Made by a program: the position numbers and the translations under genes
Source of the DNA: Lingula anatina
Taxonomy: Eukaryota; Brachiopoda; Lingulata; Lingulida; Lingulidae
DNA: 64,000 nucleotides
Direction: 5' to 3'
Assembly: GCF_001039355.2 (NCBI RefSeq)
Contig: NW_019773570.1
Location: 586,962-650,961 of the forward strand
Notes under the pieces: generated by a model
Database searches by the model: none
Told to the model about the DNA's origin: nothing
Seen by the model: the letters and a program-made list of their open reading frames with translations, nothing else
In this document: positions 1-35,018 of the stretch, piece by piece
Numbering within the stretch: the first letter of the stretch is position 1
How the letters are laid out: the number at the start of each line of letters is the position of its first letter

Positions 1-1774
1 TTTACTATCATGGTGCTTTCAAGCCGCTGAACTTATTGGAACATTTATATGACTTAAAATATACTTTTCAAACAAAATTTCCTATAAATATGAGTTTTTT
101 TTTTGTCTCATTGATCTTTAACCTATTACTATCTCTTATCATTGATCTCTTATTTTTATTTTCAGACTGAAAATGGACAAATAGCTTGAATAAAACTAAA
201 ATTTAAAGAAGCTACCTTTTCTTGAGCGACAGAAATAAAATAATATTCTTTGCACATGACTGATTTCAGCAAGCAGTGTATAATCTCCATGCATCATTTA
301 GGTCGGCAATATTTGTAAATGACACGGTAACATTTATTGTCCACAAACATCACTACATAACCGAAGCAAAAATTATACCACCCTATTCTCCTATAAATAA
401 TCACTTATTTTTCTGACATTCATATGTACAAGTATATATAATATATATATTGGCACATGATCTGCGTACCATTATAACATGTTGACATTCATTATTTCTA
501 ATGCTCCACATCTGCCTACCACAGTGAGGCTTCAAAACAGAGAGCACAGGAACACATATTTACATACCAGTCTTTAGACAACATAAACATTAAGATCTCT
601 TGAAAATTTTTAGTATTTGATCTATTTATTTTTAAAGAAAGAAGAATTAAGAAACAGAAATGTTTTTTGAAAGGGAAAGTTTTTATCAGGGGAATAAGGA
701 CTGTTGCTTAGCAGCAGAATGTCTTATATTCAATCATTATCAGCATGTTTTCTTTTTTCACCTTTATAAAAAATCTCCAAACTCCAATCTACAGCACTGA
801 CATGAAACAAATCATAAAATTTCTAAACACCAAATTCCCAAAGATGACAAGGAAAAGTTTTACTTTCTATGCCCCACATTAAATTTCTGCAGGATTGCCA
901 AATATTTCATAAACCTTGTAACAAAAGATTGAATGAAACTTAATTCATCACTTGCACATTATGACCAAATATTCCGGGTGTGGTACGACATCATCACTGT
1001 AGCTGCATGCATGCATTCCTGAGAGAGCTATATGACATCCAGGGGTAATGTCTACCCAGAGTTGGACACCGTATGTCTGACAGCTTCCTGAAAGATCTCC
1101 ACACAACGTCTTGTAATATCTCTACATACGTATGAGGATCTGAAAAGGGCACACATCATTTCCAGGGCTCAGGAGCACAACATGATGTGTCTGGTGCTAT
1201 AAAACAGTGCAGTAACCATCGAAATGTAAATTAAATACCAACCAAATTTCTATTTCACATTCAGAAATTATCAGTATAAGCACATTTCTATTGAGCTAAA
1301 ACACGATTTCCTTCACATAGTTTATAACCCTTATCCCACTCTTGAATACCAATAATAGTAATAAATACAGCAGAACCAGTTGTTTGTAGGTTACACTCCA
1401 CAGTTATACTCCACTGATATTAAAGATTTATTTGTACAGAAAGAGGCCTCCTGTCCATGCACATGTTTCTGTGAAAATCTTTGGAATGCATGGACTCGAC
1501 TTCCCTGTCTGAAGGTATATATACTTGGTACTTCTTGGCATCCTTTCTCTCCACACACTGGTGTGCCGATTCCTGGTACTTGCCTTCTCTGCAGCTTAAA
1601 TATTAGCATTTCTTTCGTTAATTTTGTCATCCTGCTATCACAAGTAACTTCTCTACACAGTACAGTGGCTCAAGTCTTTTAATCTTTTATATGTGACTAA
1701 TTTTTGATGATGGATATATATGGACTCCTCTTGGTTTCCAATGGTAACTGTTGTCGTGGATATGGTTACCATAG
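1..1774 (-). other. dynamin 3' UTR and downstream sequence
   Basis: AT-rich sequence downstream of the dynamin stop codon (minus strand). No convincing coding exon is seen on either strand. Short open frames near 1380-1682 (plus) and 1391-1630 (minus) have no splice context or recognisable composition. It probably holds the long 3' UTR; I cannot fix the polyadenylation site. Confidence 0.5.
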
Positions 1775-25633
<23,859 letters not shown>

Positions 25634-25671
25634 TTTGATAAATTTGAGTTCCTCCCCTTTATCTTCTTGTG

Positions 25672-25682
25672 AATATGGCGGA
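25672..25682 (-). promoter_or_regulatory. YY1-like motif in dynamin 5' UTR/promoter
   Basis: AATATGGCGGA on the plus strand (CCGCCATATT on the gene strand) fits the YY1 core AANATGGCG and lies about 40 bp upstream of the dynamin ATG. Motif match only. Confidence 0.35.
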
Positions 25683-25753
25683 ACCTCTTCCTGTTATAAG
25701 GCCGCTTGTGGCAAAATAAAATATTTGTTTTTTATTTCTAGCGACAAAACGTC

Positions 25754-25765
25754 TGCGCATGTGCG
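25754..25765. promoter_or_regulatory. NRF1-like palindrome
   Basis: TGCGCATGTGCG is one base from the NRF1 consensus TGCGCATGCGCA. NRF1 commonly drives housekeeping and mitochondrial genes, which would suit the TRUB2-like gene. Motif match only. Confidence 0.4.
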
Positions 25766-26223
25766 TAATAGCTGCGCCGCTTAGTAAACATGCGGTAAAT
25801 AATCATATGATGTCGTTAAATTACCTTATTTTGTATAACCTGAGAGTCGTTTGCATAAACAGAAAATATTGTTCCCTTGAAGGAAGTGCGGTGGAGTTTT
25901 GGCTATTTGTAACTGATGATCTCAGTGTAGCTCTTCTGTGTGGAAGGTTATAAAGTTAGTCCCTCACACGCCACTACCGAGCCAGGCGGTCAGGTTGCAG
26001 GTAAAACATTGCGACAGTATTTTAGCTATGATATAATCATTGAAACGACGTCCAGTCCAACTTTTGTGCTGAATGTATATTTAATTATTCGGGTCAAAGC
26101 ATAAGTGATTAGACACTTGATATCCCAGTTAAAATGCAATAGTGACTGTTGTAAATAACCTTTAAAATATACACTGTATACATGTACATGGGCTAGGGTT
26201 ACATGTAGAAAGTGTTCAGGATT

Positions 26224-26412
26224 CTACCTGATTTCAGGATTTTCAGTTGTCATTTTGACCGTAATTTTCAAATGGTCCGAATGCGATGAGAAATTGCAAG
26301 CTATGGTTTCAAGATTTTCAGTTTTTACAACTTCACCCGTGGTATTATTTGTAATTTCAAATTTTTGACTGGCGTCAGGCTCATAACCGTGGGTGTTTGA
26401 ATGGACTGCCAT
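26224..26412 (-). CDS. possible unrecognised 62-aa exon or short ORF
   Basis: Open from MAVHSNTHGYEP to ENPEIR; the last codons overlap a possible donor CAG/GTAGAA. Composition is polar and protein-like (many E, N, T, K), which is unusual for this AT-rich sequence. No partner exon was found and I do not recognise it; it may be chance or a fragment. Confidence 0.2.
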   Translation of the reverse strand: MAVHSNTHGYEPDASQKFEITNNTTGEVVKTENLETIACNFSSHSDHLKITVKMTTENPEIR

Positions 26413-26459
26413 TTTTACTGGGAAAAGTCCGCTTAGGGTAAAGTTTGACTACTGGTAGG

Positions 26460-26545
26460 TACTTGAAGGTTTCATTGTAAAAGGTCCACGTTTTCAAAAA
26501 GACCCCCCCCCCCCCCTTTAAATTCCTGACTATGGACCTGAGCCC
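26460..26545. repeat. fragment of C/G-run dispersed repeat
   Basis: Contains AAGGTCCACGTTTTC, a run of C and GACCTGAGCCCAGCA, resembling (in reverse) the repeat at 27765-27945. Confidence 0.5.
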
Positions 26546-26695
26546 AGCATCTCTTTTTGAGGGCAATTTTCTCGGGTTAGTGCTCACTGACAGTGCACAC
26601 AGTTGTCTTACTCTTAAATATTAGGGCAAACTTGATTTACTCATGAAATATTTGATAGTTTTTAAATTTTTTCTTTCTTCCAGAGGAATTAGGTG

Positions 26696-29600
26696 ATGTC
26701 AGTCATAAGGGGTGCAGTAGATGCCTTTGGGGCACTGAATGGGGTGTTTTGTATATACAAACCTAAGGCCAAGCACATGTTTCATTTGGTCAATGAATTG
26801 AAGTTTAAGCTTCATAAAGGTTAGGATATAATAAAAATACGAATAGCATACAGTATGTTCTTGCTGATTTATGATAGTTTACTTGTTTGTAGATAAAAGA
26901 CAATTTATGATCAAAATTTTTCAGTCTGATAACTGTTAGCCTAATCATTTTTCAACCAAAAAAATTAGAAATAATTTATGGAATAAAATGCTCTTGATGA
27001 AATGTAAGGAACTGACAAAAAATGCCCAAATACCTTGTTGATTATTGCATTCTATTTCTTTTCCATAGAACTAAGTCTGTTGCCAGGGCCAATGCTAGAT
27101 AAGCGTAGAGTGACATTACCAAGTGTCAGTGAAACCACCAACTTGCCTATCACTGTCACACTTCCCGACTTGAGAAACCATCCAAGAGGTATTTCGAGTT
27201 TGAGTTTTTTCTTTTCTTTTTGCTTCTTTCTTATTAATTTTTATATTTTTAATTAGAAAAGAAAAAAAAAAAAGAACATGACATTTAAGTAAATGTTATT
27301 GAAACAATGAAAAGTCTTAAGGTTCTGTTTGCTGTACATTTCAGTGATAGGAGATTTTGTGATGAAAGAAGACATCAAGATGTCATTTATTGATCCCCTG
27401 CATAAATATGGCACAGGAGTCCAGTGTAAGTAGACACCAGGGGACGGAACATAGTCCTCTCTGACCACAGCTTGTGGTAATTAGAAGTCTCTTACAAATT
27501 TTTGAATCAACCCCTCTTGGAATCAAAAAGCAGTTTACTATAGTAATTGGATCATTTTTATTTTATTTTATTTTTACATTCAGTATATATTATTGTTGAC
27601 ATTGTAATAATTTAGTTTTATCTTTGTACAATGGCAGTGATGGGTATAGCTGATGGGTGTGGCCAACTGCAGCGTTTGGTGAAAGCTAAGCTAGTGCAGG
27701 TAAGACGCTGTTTTTTTTTGTTTTTTTTTTTCTAAATTCTGACTTATGAAAAATCCAGGATGATGTGCAGGCCCCTAGCCAGCAATTTCAAAAGGGGGGT
27801 TCTTTTTCTAAAAAAAGTGGACCTTTTCCCATAAAACCTTCATGTAGGCCTACCTAGATCAAATTTTACCCAGAGTGGACCTTTTCCAGCAAAAGGGTGG
27901 TTCTTCCGACCCCCCCCCCCCGACCCCTTGCTACGGGCCTGATGTGTAATTTTAAGTTCAGGGAAACTGAAATCTTCAGTTTCAACAATATACTTCCCAA
28001 AAGTCAAAAATTAAATTGTCTTGAAGATAAAGGGTACCGGAAGAGACGAGAATTAGTTAAAATTGTGCCAGAAGTATGATGTCATGTGACATAAAGTGGT
28101 GTTAGAAGCAAAGCTGAGTGGTCATTTTAAGCTGGAGGTGAACGGGAGAGAAGACGTGTGGTCAGAGGAAAAATCAGTTTTCCAAACAACATGGTAAGGT
28201 AACATTTTTTCTTTACGCAGAGAATACTTGTAGTTCTGTTATTTCTAAATAATAGGTGCATGATATGAAAATGTGACACGAAACTTGAAGGTGCAAAATC
28301 CTGCTTAATTTGCAGTCATTTTGTTTTAAATACATGCTGCATCAGAATGTCACCTTTGTCTTGGCATTTGTCAGATTGGTGCCTACCCCGGTGTAAAAGG
28401 TGTATTAGTGTGATCATATGTGTGATCATATGATGTCAGATGGACATATAAAGATCTAAAAATTGATCACAATATTAGAAAAAAGATGCATCTTTGCACA
28501 GCAGTCGTAGATCGGTACGATTCAGTTGTTAGTTACCAACTACGTACTTCCTGGTTTTCACAAGGTCCTTCAAGACCTCTAAAACATCGTTATAATTGCA
28601 GCACATACCACAAAACACCCAAAAATACTTAGATATGGACATATCAGATTATATAAATGCCAAAATTCCACATGACAACAATTTATAGCCTCCCGGGAAT
28701 TCTTTTCCCTTGACGCTCTTTGTCACACTGGCGGTCGATGCAGCATGTATTTCAAAACAAATTGACTGCAAATTAAGCACGATTTTGCACCTTCAAGTTC
28801 CGTGTCACGTTTTCATATCATGTACCTATTATTTCTATAAGTATTCTCTGCCCAAAATGCGTGAAGAAAAAGAGTTATCTTACCATGTTGTTTGGAAAAC
28901 TGCTTTTTCCTCCGACTATACGTCTTCTCTCCCGTTCACCTCCAGGTTAAAATGACCACTCAGCTTGGCTTCTAACACCACTACACGTCACTTCCGGGCA
29001 CAATCAGTCTTCTCCGGTTCCCTTTATTGAATGCTGATTGTCAAAGTAACAGAAAAATTTTTATCTATTTTTGTTAATTAGTTTGTTCAGTGTGTTATGC
29101 AGAACTATATCAGATATTAGCATTATAAAACTCTGGGACCAAGGTTGCTCAACTCTTCAGTATAACTAAGAATTTTTTATCATCAATCAATGCCTGGACA
29201 ACTGTCAGTAGTTGGTGACATTATTTAAATATGATATATATTCCATTGGCCATGTTTCTTCCTTTTCAGAATAAGAGTAAGTTTAATCGGAATTAGTCAG
29301 AATGACATCTTTAGGTCTAGACTGACCATTTTATTTATTACCTATCAAAGAACCTTGGTCACATGACTGACTCATGGGGCCCTCAACCCTGATCAGGGCC
29401 TGCACCCCTCCCAACCCCCCATCCCCCCCCCAACCCCATCTGCTACAACATCCTTAATTACTCCTAAAGCTCACCAACAAGTCAGTCCTGTGATAAAGGT
29501 TATGCATTGAATTATTATGCCGCATAGGTGGCAATGACAAGTCTCTTCAAAATGATTTACCCTTTTTTACCATCTTTGGACAAGAAATTCTGAAAAAAGG

Positions 29601-30324
29601 TATGACAGTTGTATCTTGTTGTTGGCATTTTGCAGGTGTATCACATTAGTGGGGAGCTGGGCTATGCCACAGAAACTTTCTCCGAAGGTGGCCGGCTTGT
29701 TGAGAAGTCAACATGGTGTAAGTAACCATATACCGCAGTATCCTGTATCACATTATCATGTTGTCGCCACATTTTCATGTACCATACCATTACCATATTA
29801 TCATGTCGTCACATTATCACATACCCTGTTATCACATTATCATGTTGTCGTCACATCACATACCCTGTTATCACATTATCATGTTGTGGTCACATCACAT
29901 ACCCTGTTATCACATCACATTTTCGTCACATTATCACATACCCTGTTATCACATTATCATGTTGTCGTCACATTATCACATACCACCCTGAGTTTCAGAG
30001 GTAACTGGAAAGGCATGTTCAGGGTGTCAGGGTGTCACAGGCAATCTGTCTGTTAATGAGACTATTGAATGATGTATTTTCAGTGCACACTTAGTAAGAT
30101 AAGGTTATAGGGAAATATTTTTTTCCGTCCAATAATTCTTCCCAAAGTAACAATCTTGGCATTTAGCTCAGCAGCCAGGTCATATATCATGGCTCCTTGG
30201 AGACAAAGATTATATGAATGATAACATTTAGTCACTCTGTGCATGTATTCTTTAGAGTAATAGAGAGATACAATGTCAGGGATTTGACTACTTAAAGAAT
30301 CTACTTGAGTTTTGGTAGTTTACA

Positions 30325-30386
<62 letters not shown>

Positions 30387-33300
30387 TTATCATGCCTCTT
30401 TTATTTAATTATTTTTTATTTAATGTTTTTGCATTTTAATGTTTAACACAGTAGTAGCATCCACATTGCTGGCACATGATCAATAATTACTTTTGTTGAT
30501 ATGTTATTTTCAGATCATGTAAATCGTTCAAGGCTGGATCGTGTAATTGCTATGATTCAATCAGCCCATCAGAAACACCAATACCTGTAAGTTATATTCA
30601 CCAGGCTATTGCTGACAAAGACATATACTCGAAAATCATCTTTATAACATAACTTTTGTGTTGAATAATTGTTTTGTAATAAAACATTTTTTGTTCAATT
30701 AATACAATGGAACACTAATTCACCAGACTATTTTTAATGGTACCAGTTGATTGCGGGATTGCAAATTCAGGCCCATAACCAGCAATTTATTGAAAAAGTG
30801 CTGTTTAGCTCAAAACCTGTGTGCTTAGATCATTTTTTTATCCAGAGCAGACCGCCAAAAAGGGCATTTCGTAAGAATCCCCCCCCTCCCCTCCCCAGCT
30901 AGAAGCCTGTAAATTTAATGCTTTCCAGGATGATTTTGACTTTGTGAAAATGGGGGAAATACTTATCCCCCCCCCCCCCACCAAAAAATAAATAAATAAA
31001 TAAAATAATATTAATAACTAGACTGCAACTGGCTGAAGCCAGTGACGGAGGATTCCCCAGCAAAATAGGTGTGGAAATGCTCTTACAAGGTCATGTGAAG
31101 GTCATGGGTTAAATTTGACCCCATATTCTGAAAGAGCATGTGCGAATGGGGGGGGGGGGGGGNNNNNNNNNNNNNNNNNNNNNNNNNNNNNNNNNNNNNN
31201 NNNNNNNNNNNNNNNNNNNNNNNNNNNNNNNNNNNNNNNNNNNNNNNNNNNNNNNNNNNNNNNNNNNNNNNNNNNNNNNNNNNNNNNNNNNNNNNNNNNN
31301 NNNNNNNNNNNNNNNNNNNNNNNNNNNNNNNNNNNNNNNNNNNNNNNNNNNNNNNNNNNNNNNNNNNNNNNNNNNNNNNNNNNNNNNNNNNNNNNNNNNN
31401 NNNNNNNNNNNNNNNNNNNNNNNNNNNNNNNNNNNNNNNNNNNNNNNNNNNNNNNNNNNNNNNNNNNNNNNNNNNNNNNNNNNNNNNNNNNNNNNNNNNN
31501 NNNNNNNNNNNNNNNNNNNNNNNNNNNNNNNNNNNNNNNNNNNNNNNNNNNNNNNNNNNNNNNNNNNNNNNNNNNNNNNNNNNNNNNNNNNNNNNNNNNN
31601 NNNNNNNNNNNNNNNNNNNNNNNNNNNNNNNNNNNNNNNNNNNNNNNNNNNNNNNNNNNNNNNNNNNNNNNNNTCAACAAAACATCACTTTTAGCCCACT
31701 TCAATATTTCTCCATGAAATAGCCGAATGACCTTGAAAATGAGGGTCAAGGTCAAATTTGACATTTGATTTGGGGGTGTTGGGTATATGTTTGGGGTAGT
31801 TTACTATACCATGTTATCACAAAAAATCAATATTTCATGGAGAAATTGACAAAGTCACTATTTCTGTGAAATTATTAATATTTAAAAATCTATATTAAAA
31901 AATCTAATCAGTCAGTTGTCAATATTATTAGCAACTGTACTGGATAGATATCTAGGGCAACTTTTTACATCATCCTTGTGGCTCTGTGACATCTGGTTTA
32001 CCCCCTGCTGAATGCCAACCACTTAGAGCATATCGTGCAATAAGTTGACCTTGACCTGACCTACTTTTCCTAAATATAGGTCACATGATATAAAATTATT
32101 GTGTGACCTCACCTTTGAAAGGATTTGTCAAAATGTTGAAAATTCTAGGAGATATTGCATTTTGAAATTTGCAAAAAGTTCATTTTAAAAGGCTCTGTGA
32201 CCTTGAAAATGAGGTCAAGGTCAATGAAATTGGGTGGACCGGAATAACTTTTCACAGGCTATCAGTATGAATTTTTTCAGAATTTTAGAAAGAATTTTTT
32301 TAATGAAAAATAAGAAGAAGAAGAAGAAGAAGAAGAAGAACAGCAAAAACAATAGTATTCCCCTATGGGGAATCCTAATAACTAATTCTAAAGAAAAAGT
32401 ATCATTTTAGTCTGACAGGTGTGGACATCCAGAGTCAAGAGGCATATAACATGGCCGTGTCAGGAATGGTGAGACCCCTGTATGAAAAAGGAAAACCCAT
32501 CATATACAATGTGAAGTGTATTGACTTCAAGCCACCTCATTTCACAGTGGGTAAGGATAGACTGTTGGCAGATGAACGTGTTTGTATGATTTGAACTGCC
32601 ATAGTAGAGTATAAAAAATCAGTTTACTCTTGTTCATTTTTAACAAATGTGATTAATATTCTAATGTATATATTAGACTAATTGTCATTTTTAAAAGAAT
32701 TGTCCTAGTTTGTTTTTTTTTTTTTTTAATTTAGTTTACCAGCTTATATTCTGTCTTGGTTGATTCTTATAATGCTTCTGTAGCAAATGTCTGATTAAAA
32801 CAATCAAAGATCATCAAGGATTATTAAAATTCTAGAAGTGCACTCTGTCAACGAGGACATGATGTATTTAGCCAAGCTGATCCACGACATCGGAATGTCT
32901 GCCAAAACAACAGCAACTTGTACGGGAATACGGCGCGTGCGCTATGGCAACTTCACATTAGACCATGCTCTTTTAATCAAAAACTTTGATATTGAAAACA
33001 TCTTGGAGAATATATCTCTTTGCAAGCCTCTCATGAGTTGGAAGAAATTACAGCCCCAGAGGAAAATAGGTCGATTGCAAGGTTCTCCCCGGTTGAAAAT
33101 AACAGACTCCACTCAACAGTTGTTGGGGGATGGCCAAAAGGAACAAATGGAGGCAAAACATTCAGAAAAGCCAGAGGAACTAAAACATTTCACAGACTCC
33201 AGTGAACTTAGTGAGTCAGTGACAGATGCAGATTTGTCAGAAACAGATGTGGCAGAAGAATCGGAGAAACCCTTGATCCATGATCATGAAATTTCTGAAC

Positions 33301-33632
33301 AAAATGAAAATAAAACGGAATACATAGAAAGTAAGCAGACAGACACAGTGGAGAATAATGAAAAGGCACATTTCAGTCCCACTCAAAATGTCAATCAGTT
33401 TTGTGGCCCTGAGGATTATGCTGAGGTGAACCAGGAACCTTTAAACAGACATAGTAAAGACAAAAGTAATCGTGATCAGAGGTTAGAGAACAGTCAGCAT
33501 AAAAGAAAGTTTTTTAGAAACAATGCTCCAAGGTCATATCAAGGTGAGGATTATGGTGGAATGATAGGACCTAGACTGCCGTCATCATTAGTCATAGCAA
33601 AGCGCTTAAAAAAGAAAAAGATTTGTGCTTAG
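26696..33632 (+). CDS. TRUB2: TRUB2-like mitochondrial tRNA/mRNA pseudouridine synthase family protein
   Basis: TruB-family protein of the TRUB2 branch (mitochondrial RNA pseudouridylation/RNA granules in vertebrates). Coding exons: 26696-26819, 27069-27188, 27345-27425, 27638-27699, 29636-29717, 30514-30586, 32411-32550, 32836-33632; sum 1479 nt, 492 aa. Recognised blocks: GVFCIYKPK near the N-terminus, GELGYATETFSEGGRLVEKSTW, VNRSRLDRVIAMIQSAHQK, SQEAYNMAVSGMVRPLYEKGKP, then AKLIHDIGMSAKTTATCTGIRRVRYG with FTLDHALLI. These line up in order with human TRUB2. The catalytic Asp is probably D98 in FIDPL, but the loop to the following Gly (HKYGTG) is about three residues longer than in LDxxxxG family members. 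The last 200 residues are a Glu/Lys/Ser-rich, probably disordered tail with a basic end, absent from the roughly 330-aa human protein. The first coding exon starts with an acceptor at 26684, so a non-coding exon lies upstream. Confidence 0.86.
27765..27945 (+). repeat. dispersed GGGG/CCCC-containing repeat
   Basis: Starts GGCCCCTAGCCAGCAATTTC, holds two AGTGGACCTTTTCC-like segments and a long C run, and ends CTACGGGCCTGATG. Related copies: 26460-26545, 30765-30905 and a fragment at the window end. In TRUB2 intron 4. Confidence 0.6.
28028..29035. mobile_element. 1-kb foldback element (long terminal inverted repeats)
   Basis: About 350 bp at 28028-28385 recur in inverted form at 28710-29035. 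Landmarks: GGGTACCGGAAGAGAC and TCCGGTTCCCTTTATT at the outer ends; TTTTCCAAACAACATGGTAAG and its complement inside. Arms look about 90% identical. The middle (28386-28709) is unique. No open frame of a transposase is seen, so it is a non-autonomous foldback/MITE-like insertion in TRUB2 intron 4. Confidence 0.8.
29754..29994 (+). repeat. tandem repeat, about 40-46 bp unit
   Basis: Repeats of CATACCCTGTTATCACATTA followed by TCATGTTGTCGTCACA, four to five variable copies, directly after the donor of TRUB2 exon 5. The open frames across it are repeat artefacts. Confidence 0.85.
30326..30380. repeat. C-run plus (CA)n microsatellite
   Basis: About 17 C followed by about 19 CA units in TRUB2 intron 5. 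Confidence 0.95.
30765..30905 (+). repeat. dispersed GGGG/CCCC-containing repeat, second copy
   Basis: GGCCCATAACCAGCAATTTA start, CAGAGCAGACC core and a C-rich end with AGCTAGAAGCCTG match the layout of 27765-27945. Confidence 0.5.
31163..31673. other. assembly gap (511 N)
   Basis: Run of N after a G homopolymer in TRUB2 intron 6. Open frames crossing it are artefacts. Confidence 0.99.
32309..32342. repeat. (AAG)n microsatellite
   Basis: Trinucleotide run near the 3' end of the dispersed element at 31019-32384. Confidence 0.93.
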
Positions 33633-35018
33633 TGCAAATCTTGTTATTTGAGAGATATTCATTGACAGATCCAGGATTCTGCATAGAATACATGTACACA
33701 AATGACGACACTCTCCTATAATAATAATATACACTCGCCAAAAAAATTCAGAAACATGACATTGTTTTTCAGTAATTAAAAATCTATGTAGAAGACTTTT
33801 TTTTTCTGAGGCATCTGCATTTTTAATTCAATTCTAAGGTTTCATGGACAGAAATGAGGACTTGTATATTTTATGCATACATTTATGTAATGAAATGAGG
33901 ATTTGCATACATTATGAAATGCTGACCACTTTATTTCATAACATGAAGAAATATTTCATAACATGAAGAAATACCACCATTTCTGGCTCATTGTAGTAAT
34001 AAAAATTTCTGTATATCAAAGCAAGAGGTGTGTGTATCCAGTGTCAGTGCTAAAGTGATAACCTTATTCACGGATGTTTTGTGAATAAAGTCTTCTTCAT
34101 ACAAAGTCATTTACTTAAGTAAATGGAAGCTTCCATTTAAAGGGAGCACTTTTCAAATAAAGATTCTTACTCAGTTATATAACATATAACACATATTATG
34201 TGTTTGTTTTGTTAATGTTGTGCTACTCGAAAAGAAGTTTTCCTGTTTTTAAAAATTTTAAGCATTGGGTTTATAAAAGTATGCAAAATTAAAATAAAAA
34301 CTTTGTAATAACATTTTTAATTAATCAAAATTCTAATGTTTGAATCTATAATTAAAGAAATCATTAAATGACAATATAAACTGGGCACCTCAAACTCTTG
34401 ACCGAACTTAAACAGACAAATTTCTAAAGGAGATAACTTTGTAAACTTTAACAGCCATTAAAGGTACATACGAACCGAGCATCGGTGGAGTGTGGATTTC
34501 CAGTAACACATGTAAACCACTTTTACTAGATTCTTATATGACTTTAATAAAAATCGACATGCCAAGGGATAAACTGAATAGATCACTCGATCAGCCATAA
34601 AAGACCTTTAGACTGCTCCTTTCTTTAAATTTTTGGTTGTAAATTTAACCTACTTTCATGACCTACTTTCCTGCCCCATTGACATACAGCTCAGAATCCC
34701 AGCAGAAAAATCCGTTCAAACATCATTTTCGGGTAAAATTAAACAATGCCTTTCAGTAATTCTCTTAGTTACACTACTTGAAACTATATGCTGGCATTTG
34801 GTTGGTTTTTGTGACAAAAAATTGACTTTGTATGCATCTTTAAGGTAAGTTGAATTTTGTATTAGTTGAAACATAATTGTAACATGCTCTGTTATTTGTC
34901 AAATTATCAGAAATGTCCCTCCATGTCAAATGAAGATCAATTTGATAAAAATATTCCACCTAAATGTTAGAAAAAAGCACCTATCCATTCGCTACTAGAC
35001 AATTCCTTCTGTATATTT
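33633..35018. other. convergent 3' region of TRUB2-like and HDHD3-like genes
   Basis: AT-rich, no convincing exon. It probably contains both 3' UTRs; AATAAA occurs on the plus strand near 33990. The 71-aa open frame at 34633-34848 shows no recognisable features. Confidence 0.55.

Larger units (their letters stand above)
25634..26683. promoter_or_regulatory. divergent promoter region between dynamin and TRUB2-like gene
   Basis: About 1 kb separates the two head-to-head start regions. Near the dynamin side it is richer in CG and holds YY1-like and NRF1-like motifs (listed separately). A possible TRUB2 5' UTR exon ends at 26000 before GTAAAA, since the first coding exon starts with an acceptor at 26684. 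No TATA box was identified with confidence. Confidence 0.55.
31019..32384 (+). mobile_element. dispersed element with TGACCTTGAAAATGAGG blocks and 9-bp target-site duplication
   Basis: TAATAACTA occurs on both sides (about 31011-31019 and 32375-32383). The body starts GACTGCAACTGGCTGAAGCC, contains repeated TGACCTTGAAAATGAGG/AAGGTCAAGGTCAA segments and ends with an (AAG)n run and CCCCTATGGGGAATCC. It includes a 511-N gap, so its true length is unknown. No reverse transcriptase is visible in the known part. Class uncertain (non-LTR or SINE-like suggested by the 9-bp duplication and simple-repeat tail). Confidence 0.5.

Noticed and set aside
1380-1682. 100-aa plus-strand ORF in the dynamin 3' region
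   Set aside because: Cys-rich by chance, no domain, overlaps an open frame on the other strand, lies in the probable 3' UTR.
27345-27425. Loss of the catalytic Asp in the TRUB2-like protein (His in place of Asp)
   Set aside because: A gap-free alignment suggests this, but allowing a three-residue insertion keeps D98 in FIDPL; the evidence is not enough to call a pseudoenzyme.
29616-30056. 146-aa plus-strand open frame
   Set aside because: TRUB2 exon 5 read in the wrong frame and continued into an intronic tandem repeat.
31102-31764. About 190-220-aa open frames
   Set aside because: They cross the second assembly gap and have no real sequence content.
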